Positions 25,729 through 33,724 of a DNA stretch of 64,000 bases are shown here, one piece after another. Location of the stretch: positions 6,882,001 through 6,946,000 of the forward strand of contig NZ_CP035913.1 in NCBI RefSeq assembly GCF_004209755.1, given 5' to 3'. The first letter of the stretch is position 1. Every line of letters starts with the position of its first letter. The DNA is from Pseudoduganella lutea. GTDB lineage: Bacteria > Pseudomonadota > Gammaproteobacteria > Burkholderiales > Burkholderiaceae_D. The notes beneath the pieces are model-generated. The model was not told where the DNA came from. It saw only the letters and a program-made list of their open reading frames with translations, and ran no database searches. A program made the translations under genes and the position numbers.

Positions 25729-27309
25729 TTAATCGGGACCGTCCTCCGAAGCAACTGGCTTAGCTTGGGCATCAAGCATTATCGGTCTAGCGCTTGTGCT
25801 ACAAATAGCGTTATAGTAATTAGCCAACTGAGTCCGTATGCATTTTTGAGAACATCTCGACAGTGAGAACGCCCGCTGATGTGAACGGGTGCCAGCATCT
25901 ATAGCGTCACTCATCGACATTGTGGAATTTGCATCGACGCGTCCCGCGCGGTTCAGTGCTTCGTGCTCCCGTGCAAGCGCCACGTGCGCACGTTGATGAC
26001 TACCATGGTTCTGGCTGACCCCTTCCACGCAGACGGTTGGCGCCGTGCCATGGTTGTACTTGGGGCACGTGCCTTCCAAAGACTTCTCAGGTAATAGATG
26101 GTGGCCGGTCTGGCCCTCGCAGCAACCACCTTTATCGCCAGTTGCGGGCTCCGTCCTAATATTCTTGTTCGGTGGCGCTTGAGTCTCTGAAGTATAGGGA
26201 ACCAGATTGCACTTTCTCGCCCTAACGCAGTCATTAAGCGTGGCCAACGTGTCCTGAGCGTCTGCAGCCAGCTTCGTTAACTCTTTTTCCTGCTCCTTTG
26301 CGCTCAGGTTATCGAAATTCGCAAAGCGTTCACGAAGCGCATTAATCTCTGGCAGCCTCGACCTTAGAATATCCAGCTTCACCAGGGTTTCTGCAGCGAC
26401 TTTCCTGATCTCGTAAACGTCCGCAATCGATGTCCCCGCATCGTAGATGGACCACAGCCCCATCGCAATGTTTCCGGCAAGCGGAACGGCACTGCCGCCA
26501 AGCTGCTTCGCACCAGCTTTCAAAGCCCACTTACCGCCAGCACGCATTGCAGCATGTTTAACCATATCCTCCAACTCAGCCTTCATTGCATCAAGGACTT
26601 TCAATTCTTTCGGAATCTCGCTAACAGCATGCTTCATGTCTTCGATATACTTTTTCGCGTCCACCTTCTTACCAACCGACATCTCCAGGCCATCGCAATG
26701 TTCCTTTGTCCAGTGTTCCTTTTTACCATCTGGCCTACGCTTACTTCGCAGCAGTCTCGCCAAGCTGCTCTTGCTCTTGATTTCCTTCTTGCTCTCCGAA
26801 TGCTCCGACTCAGGGGCGCAAGCACGTTTTATCGCAGCTTCTTCCTTCTTACACGGGAACGAAGAAAAAAAACTACGCGAAATATACGGAAACAGCGGCG
26901 TATTCCCAGGCTGCGACCCATGATTGTGACTTACAAGGTCATCATTGCGCGGCACGCCAAAGCCCTCGAAGACCACGTCGAACGACCACTGCGTGAAATA
27001 GGCTTTGCCGGTAATGACCCCGGTTGCAACGCCCTTCCTGAATGCCCGGGTTGCCGGCTCATTGCCAGTACTGGTTGAAAAATACGACTGGTCCTCGATG
27101 GCGACCTCCTTACCGCAGACGAACACGGTGCTGGTACCGTTCGTGATGCTGTCCGCAAAGCAGGTGTTCGGGTACGGGATGACGATCGGACCGGCGGGCG
27201 GGCCCGGAGGGCTCCAGCATGGATCGGGAAAGGCTTGCGGAGAAACCCCGTCCGAGCCCGCCGCCTTGCATGCGATTTCCTGGTCATTGGCATACACATG
27301 AGTCTGCAT
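25729..27309 (-). CDS. Type VI effector: PAAR-like (DUF4150) N-terminus with C-terminal GHH2 nuclease toxin
   Basis: The 526-residue protein starts with a PAAR-like DUF4150 domain (about 1-130; PYPNTCFADSITNGTSTVF), the part that caps the type VI spike. A charged linker (about 140-240) and a helical region with a hydrophobic stretch (about 270-300) follow. The C-terminal domain from about 395 carries QTGHHLLPEKSL, APTVCVEGV and NHGSHQRAHVAL. These match the GHH2 group of HNH/endonuclease VII-fold toxins and contain several cysteines. GAGAGGAG precedes the start. The mid part is more AT-rich than its neighbours. Its genes for loading lie directly upstream and the candidate immunity gene directly downstream. 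DNA cleavage in rival cells is the family role. Confidence 0.88.
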   Translation of the reverse strand: MQTHVYANDQEIACKAAGSDGVSPQAFPDPCWSPPGPPAGPIVIPYPNTCFADSITNGTSTVFVCGKEVAIEDQSYFSTSTGNEPATRAFRKGVATGVITGKAYFTQWSFDVVFEGFGVPRNDDLVSHNHGSQPGNTPLFPYISRSFFSSFPCKKEEAAIKRACAPESEHSESKKEIKSKSSLARLLRSKRRPDGKKEHWTKEHCDGLEMSVGKKVDAKKYIEDMKHAVSEIPKELKVLDAMKAELEDMVKHAAMRAGGKWALKAGAKQLGGSAVPLAGNIAMGLWSIYDAGTSIADVYEIRKVAAETLVKLDILRSRLPEINALRERFANFDNLSAKEQEKELTKLAADAQDTLATLNDCVRARKCNLVPYTSETQAPPNKNIRTEPATGDKGGCCEGQTGHHLLPEKSLEGTCPKYNHGTAPTVCVEGVSQNHGSHQRAHVALAREHEALNRAGRVDANSTMSMSDAIDAGTRSHQRAFSLSRCSQKCIRTQLANYYNAICSTSARPIMLDAQAKPVASEDGPD

Positions 27310-27324
27310 TAATGCTCCTCTCAG

Positions 27325-28428
27325 TCAAATGGCCTGCTGCTCGCGCAGGCGGACCACCATGGCCGTACGCCCGCCATCATCGCCGGCGAAATGCAGCAGC
27401 GCAGATTTCCCGGGGCTAAAGAACGGATGGGCCATCAGCGAAGCGAGCCATGCAAGTGTCAGCACGGGACTGGCAGCGCCCGTCTCCCCAACGTTACGTG
27501 CCACCATCAGATGGGGGAACGCTTCCTTCTTGTGTTCCATGCAGCGCGCCAGCGCCATGCTCACTTCTTTGGCATACCAGCTCTCCCCCGTCATGCCGCT
27601 GGCGTGGAAGTCGAGCGACGCGAGCTGGCAATGGGCCGCTTCCGTGGCGTTACGGATCGCCTGCGTCAGCGCCGTGGCCCGCAGGGGCAGGTCCGAATCG
27701 AGTCGCCATGCTTCCTGTGTGACGGCGACTGACTCGATCCACAACGCCGGTGTCGGCTGCGCGGAGCTGGCGCGTTCGAGCAGGATGGCTGCGGCACCTT
27801 CTGCAGGGATGAAGCCGTCGGGATTGTTTGTGGTCGCGATGCGTTCCTGTTCCAGGAAGCTCTCGATGGCCCCGGCATCGAGCAGCGAATCGACCGCCAC
27901 CAGCAGTACCTGCTCCGGACCGTCCGCGCCGGCGAGAAGCGAGGCTGCCTGGACCAGTGCCTTGCCCACGCCGCCCTTACCATCGGCCCGGTAACCGGAG
28001 TGCACGTGAAACTCGCCTCCCTCTTCCCGCAGTTCGGCCAGCAACTCACCGACGATGGCGGCCACGCGTTCGCTGTCCATGCCGGGCCGCTCCGCTTCCG
28101 CGCCCAGCACCAGAAGCGCCACCTTGCCCGTATCCATCCCCGGCTGACTGGTTATGATCTCGGCGATGGCGGCCCGCAGCATGAGGCCGAGGCGCTCGGC
28201 GCCCCAGGCGTCGACGCGATACAGGGCGGCGCCAACGATCCGCGAACCGCCCTCCATGAAATCTGTTTCCCTGAAATGATTGACGCGCGCATTGATGGCG
28301 GCGCTGGCCGCGGCCGCGTTGTGGCCCACTGCGCAGCACATCGCCCGTGCCGCAATGCGCAGCGGTGCCCAGCTGGCAACCTGCGGGGCCGTGCTGTCGT
28401 CCTTGGTGGAACGTAAACCCCAGATCAT
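27325..28428 (-). CDS. Ketosynthase/thiolase-fold protein of a type VI cargo locus, catalytic residues lost
   Basis: The 367-residue protein starts at MIWGLRSTKD, whose ATG overlaps the DUF2169 stop (ATGA). It resembles beta-ketoacyl synthases: VLLVAVDSLLDAGAIESFL aligns with the GGVDS region, and GFIPAEGAAAILLERA with the GFVPGEGA region. However, the active-site cysteine segment reads HSGYRADGKGGVGKAL with no cysteine. The KxxxGH motif is replaced by RNVGETGAAS, leaving at most one catalytic histidine (DFHASGMTGE). It is therefore probably not a synthase. Such proteins recur beside DUF2169 and PAAR-like effectors, where a structural or loading role is suspected. An open extension to 28803 is the shadow of the neighbour. 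Confidence 0.82.
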   Translation of the reverse strand: MIWGLRSTKDDSTAPQVASWAPLRIAARAMCCAVGHNAAAASAAINARVNHFRETDFMEGGSRIVGAALYRVDAWGAERLGLMLRAAIAEIITSQPGMDTGKVALLVLGAEAERPGMDSERVAAIVGELLAELREEGGEFHVHSGYRADGKGGVGKALVQAASLLAGADGPEQVLLVAVDSLLDAGAIESFLEQERIATTNNPDGFIPAEGAAAILLERASSAQPTPALWIESVAVTQEAWRLDSDLPLRATALTQAIRNATEAAHCQLASLDFHASGMTGESWYAKEVSMALARCMEHKKEAFPHLMVARNVGETGAASPVLTLAWLASLMAHPFFSPGKSALLHFAGDDGGRTAMVVRLREQQAI

Positions 28429-29570
28429 GCGCTCACCTCGTCGAGCTCGCCCTGGTCGCCGCCGCAGCCCGCACAGCCCGCGCCCTGCCCCAGTGTCTTC
28501 GCCTTCCACCAGCTGGCGCTGACGGGGCCGATGGCGACCGTGTCGAATTCCTGCTGCCGGCGCTTGATCGGTGTGCTGATCCGCCAGACGACGGAGAAGC
28601 GGTTTTCGTCGGGCTCGAAATACAGGGTGTCCGGCACGGCCTCCAGTACCTCGTTCGTGTAATCCGTGCGCAGGATCCGCACCGTTTGCCGCTTGATGGG
28701 CGGCAGGGAGAAGCGAACGTCGGGGCGGCCGGGCATCATGTTGCGCAGAATGACCGGCTCGCCGCCTTGCGGGTAATCCATCTGCTGGTCTTCCGGCGCG
28801 CACTGGTGGTAACGCTCGTCGAAATCCTCGGGCAGCAATGGGAACACGTCGCGCCGCCAGGTGTCATCGTAGGTGCCCGCATGGGCCTTGCGCGGCATCC
28901 AGTGCCGGCCAATGGCGGAAAAGGCGGCGGGGGCGTGCTTGCCCAGGGCGTTGCGGATCGGGTCGTCGAGTGCTTCCAGCCGCGGCGCCGGCGCGTCCCG
29001 CAGTTGCTTGCGCGTCGCGGGCCCCGCCCAGCCAATACCAGCCGGGTTTTCCAGGTAACTTTCGTACAGCTTCTCGCCATCGCCATCCTCGTGCGTGCGG
29101 GTGCCGCCAAAGGCGAATCCGTGGTGCAGCGGGAGCGTTGTGAAGGGTTCGGGCTTGCTCATTGTCAGGATGCCGATGTGACTGCGCCACACACGGGGGC
29201 CCAGCACGCGCAGCCCCTTGCGCACGGCACCCACCTGCCAGGCCACGACGATCTCGGGCACCGGCTCGCCATCGGGCGCGTGGGCGCTGGCGTTGAACAG
29301 GATGTCGCAGCGGGGCTTGAACCGGGCGAAGTCGGCGCCGTACAGCATCGCGCTCTGGCCCGGATCTCCCGCGTAAATATCGGACTGGACCAGCGGCTGC
29401 GGTATCTGGGGACGGGGCCGCTGACCGCTTGCGGGGATCGACCACGTGGCCTTGGCCACGACGACGAGGTGCTCCCGGCCGGCGGCATCGAGCGCGACAG
29501 CGGTATCCGCGGCCAGGTACTTGGAATCGATGACAACGTTCATGTTGGCGTTCAGAATGTCCGGGCCCAT
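28425..29570 (-). CDS. DUF2169 domain protein, probable type VI effector adaptor
   Basis: The 381-residue protein has the DUF2169 pattern: VVVAKATWSIP near the N-terminus, GADFARFKPRCDILFNASAH, HHGFAFGGTRT, NPAGIGWAGP and PRKAHAGTYDDTW. Members are found with PAAR-like effectors and are thought to help load them onto the type VI spike. It is the first gene of the operon that runs to about 20.7 kb. The start at 29570 is the longest. MNVVIDSKYL nine codons in is also possible, and neither has a clear ribosome site. The C-terminus carries GAGCAGCGG, a possible metal-binding tail. Confidence 0.88.
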   Translation of the reverse strand: MGPDILNANMNVVIDSKYLAADTAVALDAAGREHLVVVAKATWSIPASGQRPRPQIPQPLVQSDIYAGDPGQSAMLYGADFARFKPRCDILFNASAHAPDGEPVPEIVVAWQVGAVRKGLRVLGPRVWRSHIGILTMSKPEPFTTLPLHHGFAFGGTRTHEDGDGEKLYESYLENPAGIGWAGPATRKQLRDAPAPRLEALDDPIRNALGKHAPAAFSAIGRHWMPRKAHAGTYDDTWRRDVFPLLPEDFDERYHQCAPEDQQMDYPQGGEPVILRNMMPGRPDVRFSLPPIKRQTVRILRTDYTNEVLEAVPDTLYFEPDENRFSVVWRISTPIKRRQQEFDTVAIGPVSASWWKAKTLGQGAGCAGCGGDQGELDEVSA

Positions 29571-29751
29571 TTACCGGCACTGCGGATCGGTTCGCAACAT
29601 GACCCGTGACCGTCGGGCGACCCCAGCCCATCCGCGATCGTAGCATATATGATAACTTTGCGGGCGCTCAATGCCGAGTTGGCGAATACAAGTTCACGTA
29701 GTGCCGGTCGAGCGGGGCACTGGACCATTCAGCCAGGCTAAAGCTGCATGC

Positions 29752-29791
29752 AAAAACAAAAAAGGCCTGCAACCGAACGTTGCAAGCCTTT
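29752..29791 (-). terminator. Intrinsic terminator after tRNA-Val
   Basis: AAAGGCCTGCAAC (29761-29773) pairs with GTTGCAAGCCTTT (29779-29791) with one G-U pair and a 5-base loop. Read on the minus strand, the stem is followed by a T-rich run from the preceding A tract (29752-29760). It lies 18 bases beyond the CCA end of the tRNA, as expected for its terminator. Confidence 0.85.
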
Positions 29792-29808
29792 GATATTCCT
29801 ACGAATCC

Positions 29809-29883
29809 TGGTGGGAAGTGCAAGTTTCGAACTTGCGACCCCTGCAGTGTGAATGCAGTGCTCTACCCCTGAGCTAACCTCCC
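29809..29883 (-). tRNA. tRNA-Val (anticodon CAC)
   Basis: The 75-base gene includes an encoded CCA. The acceptor stem GGGAGGT pairs with ACTTCCC. The D arm is GCTC-AGGGGTA-GAGC, the anticodon arm is CTGCA-TTCACAC-TGCAG with anticodon CAC (reads GUG), and the T arm is GCAAG-TTCGAAA-CTTGC. All stems pair. It stands between dnaQ and the promoter region of the type VI cargo operon. tRNA genes are common island insertion points, but no duplicated tRNA end was found. Confidence 0.97.
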
Positions 29884-29935
29884 GAAGAAGCGCTATTATA
29901 GGTTCCGCCTTGCGCCAGGTCAAGGCCGAGTTCCG

Positions 29936-30634
29936 CTACGCCGGCGTGCGCCAGACGCACGTGCCCTTCACGGCCTTGTCCAGGCCATTGAGCAAGTCTT
30001 CATGCGCGGCCACTTCGTCCGCCGCTGCGCGCACGACGAGGATTTCGGCCAGGGCCACCTGCGCCAGGTCGACGCCGGACGTGACTTCTTCCACCTCGAT
30101 GTCCATGCCCAGGCTGTTCTGCCCACGGGTCATGGCCAGGTACACGTCGGCCAGCAATTCGGCGTCCAGCAGTGCGCCGTGCAGCTTGCGGTGTGCATTC
30201 GAGATGCCGTAGAAGTCGCACAGGGCGTCCAGCGAGTTGCGTTTGCCGGGGCGCAGTTCTTTTGCCTGCACAAGCGTGTCGATGACGCCGCCGATGTGTT
30301 CGTCGAACGCCGGCAGGTTCAGCATCCGGAATTCATGGTTCAGGAAGCCCAGGTCGAACGGCGCGTTATGGATGATGACTTCGGCACCGCGGATATACTC
30401 GCGCAGCTCGTCGGCGATTTCACGGAAGCGCGGCTTGTCGGCCAGGAATTCGGTCGTCAGTCCGTGCACGGCGAGCGCGCCCTCTTCCGAGTCGCGGTCC
30501 GGGTTGAGGTAGCGGTGGAAGTTGTTGCCGGTCAGTTTGCGGTTGACGAGCTCGACGCAACCGATCTCGATGACACGGTTGCCCAGCTTGGGGTTAATAC
30601 CGGTGGTTTCGGTATCGAGGACGATCTGGCGCAT
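29936..30634 (-). CDS. dnaQ: DNA polymerase III epsilon subunit (3'-5' proofreading exonuclease)
   Basis: The 232-residue protein proofreads in the replicative polymerase. The exonuclease motifs are intact: Exo I (VLDTETTGINP), Exo II (HNAPFDLGFLNHEF) and Exo III (HGALLDAELLADVYL, DEDDh type with histidine). The C-terminal tail, which binds the alpha subunit, is present. It is last in the methyltransferase-rnhA-dnaQ order common in betaproteobacteria. Confidence 0.97.
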   Translation of the reverse strand: MRQIVLDTETTGINPKLGNRVIEIGCVELVNRKLTGNNFHRYLNPDRDSEEGALAVHGLTTEFLADKPRFREIADELREYIRGAEVIIHNAPFDLGFLNHEFRMLNLPAFDEHIGGVIDTLVQAKELRPGKRNSLDALCDFYGISNAHRKLHGALLDAELLADVYLAMTRGQNSLGMDIEVEEVTSGVDLAQVALAEILVVRAAADEVAAHEDLLNGLDKAVKGTCVWRTPA

Positions 30635-30712
30635 GGTTCAGGAAGCTTCTAGAAGACAGCCGCGCAGTATACAAGATCAACGACAAGACTTGCACTGCGC
30701 GGCAGGTTGAGG

Positions 30713-31153
30713 TTACTTGCGGCGCACGGCATCCACGCCGCGGTTGGCCAGCATGTCGGCCCGTTCGTTGCCGGGGTGGCCGTTATGGCCGCGCACCCAG
30801 CGCCAGTCGACCTTGTGTACCGACTGGGCCAGGTCGAGTGCCTGCCACAGGTCGGCGTTTTTCACGGGCTCCTTCGTCGATGTTTTCCAGCCGCGCATTT
30901 TCCAGCCGTGGATCCATTCGCTGATACCCTTCTGCACGTACTGGCTGTCCGTGTGAAGCACCACCTCGCAGGGCCGCTTCAATGCGTTCAGCGATTCGAT
31001 GACGGCTTGCAGCTCCATCCGGTTGTTCGTGGTGTTCAGCTCGCCACCGAACAATTCCTTTTGCGCTTCGCCCGCCACCATCAGCGCGCCCCATCCGCCG
31101 GTGCCGGGATTTCCCTTGCAAGCCCCGTCCGTAAAAATCTCGACTTTATCCAT
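30713..31153 (-). CDS. rnhA: Ribonuclease HI
   Basis: The 146-residue protein cleaves RNA in RNA-DNA hybrids. The four acidic catalytic positions are visible in [35 protein letters not shown] and [11 protein letters not shown]. Length and order match E. coli RNase HI. It overlaps the upstream methyltransferase gene by eight bases and precedes dnaQ by 78 bp. Confidence 0.97.
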   Translation of the reverse strand: MDKVEIFTDGACKGNPGTGGWGALMVAGEAQKELFGGELNTTNNRMELQAVIESLNALKRPCEVVLHTDSQYVQKGISEWIHGWKMRGWKTSTKEPVKNADLWQALDLAQSVHKVDWRWVRGHNGHPGNERADMLANRGVDAVRRK

Positions 31154-31916
31154 GTTCCTTGTGTTTGTTCGTTGCAGGCACCGCCACGGGCGACTTTGCC
31201 TTTTTCCTGCTCCATGCGGGCCCGATCAGCCGCATGCCCTTGACCCGCTTGATCGCCTGGACGAGATACACGGCGCCGAAATACGGCCACCAGCGCTCGC
31301 CTGCGCGATCCATGAAGGCATACCGCGCCAGCCAGTGCTCGGTGCGGCAGGCCGGAGCATAACAGCCGAAGTGGCTGTGGCTGACACTCATGTTCAGCAA
31401 TTTTAACCAGTCCTTCATGCGCGGCATGGAAATCTGCTCGCCGCGCGGCAGGTAACGCGTGCCGGTGACCCTGCCCCGCAGCTGCCGCAAGCCCCACAGG
31501 CTCGCCGGGTTGAAGCCGCAAATGATCAGCTGGCCTTCCGGGATCAGCACCCGCTCCACTTCGCGCAGCACCTGGTGCGGTTCGGTCGCATATTCCAGCA
31601 CGTGCGGCAGCACGACCAGGTCGAGGCTTTGCGACGGAAACGGCAATTCGATCGGGTCGAGTGTCAGCGCAACGGGCCACGCAGGCGTTTCGATGGTGCG
31701 GCCTGGCAGCGTATCGGCCAGCCACTTGTGCGGCATGCGGCTGGCCGCCAGCGTATCGATCTGCGGCATGCCGATCTGCAGCGCGTTGTAGCCGAAAATG
31801 TCGGCCGTCAACGCATCGAGCCGGCTTCGCTCCCATGCGAGCACATAGCGGCCGGCCGGCGTTTGAAGCCAGCTGTCCAGCGCTATAATGGATTTTTCGG
31901 ATGCGGCGCTATCCAT
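31146..31916 (-). CDS. Class I SAM-dependent methyltransferase
   Basis: The 256-residue protein has a Rossmann-type methyltransferase core of the methyltransferase-11 kind. [20 protein letters not shown] and [20 protein letters not shown] are the post-motif strands with the typical D-LV and PGG-like turns. The first motif is weak. The C-terminus is basic. The gene is first in the operon with rnhA and dnaQ and divergent from gloB. This position is conserved in related bacteria, but the substrate is not known. Confidence 0.85.
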   Translation of the reverse strand: MDSAASEKSIIALDSWLQTPAGRYVLAWERSRLDALTADIFGYNALQIGMPQIDTLAASRMPHKWLADTLPGRTIETPAWPVALTLDPIELPFPSQSLDLVVLPHVLEYATEPHQVLREVERVLIPEGQLIICGFNPASLWGLRQLRGRVTGTRYLPRGEQISMPRMKDWLKLLNMSVSHSHFGCYAPACRTEHWLARYAFMDRAGERWWPYFGAVYLVQAIKRVKGMRLIGPAWSRKKAKSPVAVPATNKHKEHG

Positions 31917-31944
31917 GCGGTTCCTTGGCTGTACGTTCGCTTCG

Positions 31945-31977
31945 CTTCTTGCTCGCTTCTTGCTCGCTTATTGCTCG
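31945..31977. repeat. Three tandem 11-bp units upstream of gloB
   Basis: CTTCTTGCTCG occurs twice exactly (31945-31966), then once as CTTATTGCTCG (31967-31977), within the 115-bp divergent gap between the methyltransferase gene and gloB. It may influence promoter spacing. No binding protein was recognised. Confidence 0.8.
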
Positions 31978-32031
31978 CTGATCGTTCTTGCGCTGCGTAT
32001 TCTCTTTACTGTACTACATCGAATTCAACCA

Positions 32032-32859
32032 ATGATTCCAGCTACTTCGCGACCCGGATCAACCGCTGCATCGCTGCAGGTGCTACCCGTGCCGGCCTTT
32101 CACGACAATTACCTGTGGCTGGTGCATGATGAACGCTACGCCGCCGTGGTCGATCCCGGCGATGCCGGGCCGATCCTGGCGATGCTGAGCGACCGTGGCC
32201 TGGTGCTTACCGCCATTTTACTCACCCACCACCATCGTGACCACATTGGCGGTGTGCCTGAATTGCTGCGCGAGTTCGATGTGCCGGTATTCGGCCCGCG
32301 TGCCGATGGCATCGCCGCCGTCACGCAACCGCTCGGCGAAGGTGACCGGATCACGGTGCCGGGCATCGACCTGGCGCTGCAAGTGCTCGATGTGCCGGGC
32401 CACACGCACGGCCATATCGCGTATGTCAGCGACGGTGCGGCAAGCGATGGGCGGCACTGGCTGTTTTGTGGTGACACATTGTTTGCGGGCGGTTGTGGCC
32501 GTCTTTTCGAGGGAACGCCGGCGCAGATGGCGGCATCGCTGGACAAGCTGGCGGCCTTGCCGCCCGAGACACAGGTTTTTTGCGCACACGAGTACACGCT
32601 GTCGAACCTGCGGTTCGCGCTGGCGGTCGAACCCGGAAACGGCGCGCTGCGGGCACGCATGGAAGTGGAAAGCGGCAAACGGGAGCGCGGTGAACCTACC
32701 GTGCCCAGCACGATTGCCATCGAACGCGCAACGAATCCCTTCCTGCGCTACCGCGAAGCGACCATTGCCCAGCATCTCGCGGCGGAAGGCAAGGCGCCGG
32801 ACAGCGCCGCGCCGCTGACCGTGTTTGCAGCGCTGCGCGAATGGAAGAATACTTTTTGA
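32032..32859 (+). CDS. gloB: Hydroxyacylglutathione hydrolase (glyoxalase II)
   Basis: The 275-residue metallo-beta-lactamase-fold enzyme hydrolyses S-lactoylglutathione in methylglyoxal detoxification. Metal ligands are seen in [39 protein letters not shown] and [13 protein letters not shown]. The start [10 protein letters not shown] at 32032 is chosen over an in-frame upstream ATG because the extension is low-complexity repeat sequence. The next gene begins 26 bp downstream. Confidence 0.95.
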   Translation: MIPATSRPGSTAASLQVLPVPAFHDNYLWLVHDERYAAVVDPGDAGPILAMLSDRGLVLTAILLTHHHRDHIGGVPELLREFDVPVFGPRADGIAAVTQPLGEGDRITVPGIDLALQVLDVPGHTHGHIAYVSDGAASDGRHWLFCGDTLFAGGCGRLFEGTPAQMAASLDKLAALPPETQVFCAHEYTLSNLRFALAVEPGNGALRARMEVESGKRERGEPTVPSTIAIERATNPFLRYREATIAQHLAAEGKAPDSAAPLTVFAALREWKNTF

Positions 32860-32885
32860 CGGAAATAACCATCACAGGAAAGCTC

Positions 32886-33533
32886 ATGGAGAAAGTCCGC
32901 TTTTATTACGACCCGATCAGCCCTTATGCGTGGCTGGCAACGAAACAGATTGCCCGTATCGAAGCTGCGGGTGTGCATCTCGAAATGGAACCCGTGCTGC
33001 TGGCCGGGCTGCTGAAGGCCCATGGCACGAAAGGGCCGGCCGAAGTGCCGGCCAAGCGGGAATTCCTGTTTCGCGACGTGATGCGCATCGCCGATGCGCA
33101 CGGTTTGCCGTTTCGCGGGCCGCCGGGCCACCCGTTCAACCCGCTGCTAGCCTTGCGGATGTGCCTGGCGATCGGTTCGCTGACGAGCCGGCGCCGCTTC
33201 ACGTTCATGCTGTCGCAGGCGTGCTGGGAACGCGGGCTGGATATTTCCAGTCCCGCCGTATTGAAGGCATTGGCGGCCGAGTGCGACCTGAATGGCGAAG
33301 CCCTGGTGGCCAACGCGGCAGAACCGGCCATCAAGCAGGCGCTGATCGATGCCACGGAAAACGCCGCGGCGGCCGGTGTGTTCGGCGTGCCCACGTTCAG
33401 CTATATGGGCGAGCTGTTCTGGGGTGGCGACCGCATCGATCTGTTGCTGCGGCGGATCGCCGGACACCGGATCGACGAGGCGCAGCTGAAGAACTTCCTG
33501 GCCCGACCCGCGCTGGCCGTGCGGGAGGCCTAG
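32886..33533 (+). CDS. 2-hydroxychromene-2-carboxylate isomerase-like protein (DsbA family)
   Basis: The 215-residue protein has the thioredoxin fold of kappa-class glutathione transferases: RFYYDPISPYAWLATKQI at the N-terminus, an all-helical insertion, and GVFGVPTFSYMGELFWGGDRI at the C-terminus. The serine/proline (SPYAW) in place of CxxC fits HCCA isomerases. The start at 32886 has AGGAAAG upstream. The longer frame from 32841 overlaps gloB. No aromatic degradation genes are nearby, so the substrate is uncertain. Confidence 0.9.
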   Translation: MEKVRFYYDPISPYAWLATKQIARIEAAGVHLEMEPVLLAGLLKAHGTKGPAEVPAKREFLFRDVMRIADAHGLPFRGPPGHPFNPLLALRMCLAIGSLTSRRRFTFMLSQACWERGLDISSPAVLKALAAECDLNGEALVANAAEPAIKQALIDATENAAAAGVFGVPTFSYMGELFWGGDRIDLLLRRIAGHRIDEAQLKNFLARPALAVREA

Positions 33534-33600
33534 CGGGTCATCGGGGAATGGCGTGGTGGTCGCCGATGAATCAATCGCGACATCTCGCGAAGCGATACGA

Positions 33601-33636
33601 AAATGCCCGGCAAAGCTGGCGCCTTGCCGGGCATTT
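33601..33636. terminator. Bidirectional terminator between the isomerase gene and aceB
   Basis: AAATGCCCGGCAA (33601-33613) pairs with TTGCCGGGCATTT (33624-33636), a 13-bp perfect stem with a 10-base loop, ending in A/T-rich flanks. It lies between genes that converge here (33533 and 33725). Confidence 0.8.
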
Positions 33637-33724
33637 CAACGCAGCCTCAGGGCCGCAGCATTGCTTGACTTCGCCGGATCATTCGACGCCCCCTGATGCA
33701 GGGCATCAGGCGGGGAATCGGATC

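Noticed and set aside
31945..31977. CRISPR-like array
   Set aside because: The units are contiguous 11-mers with no spacers.
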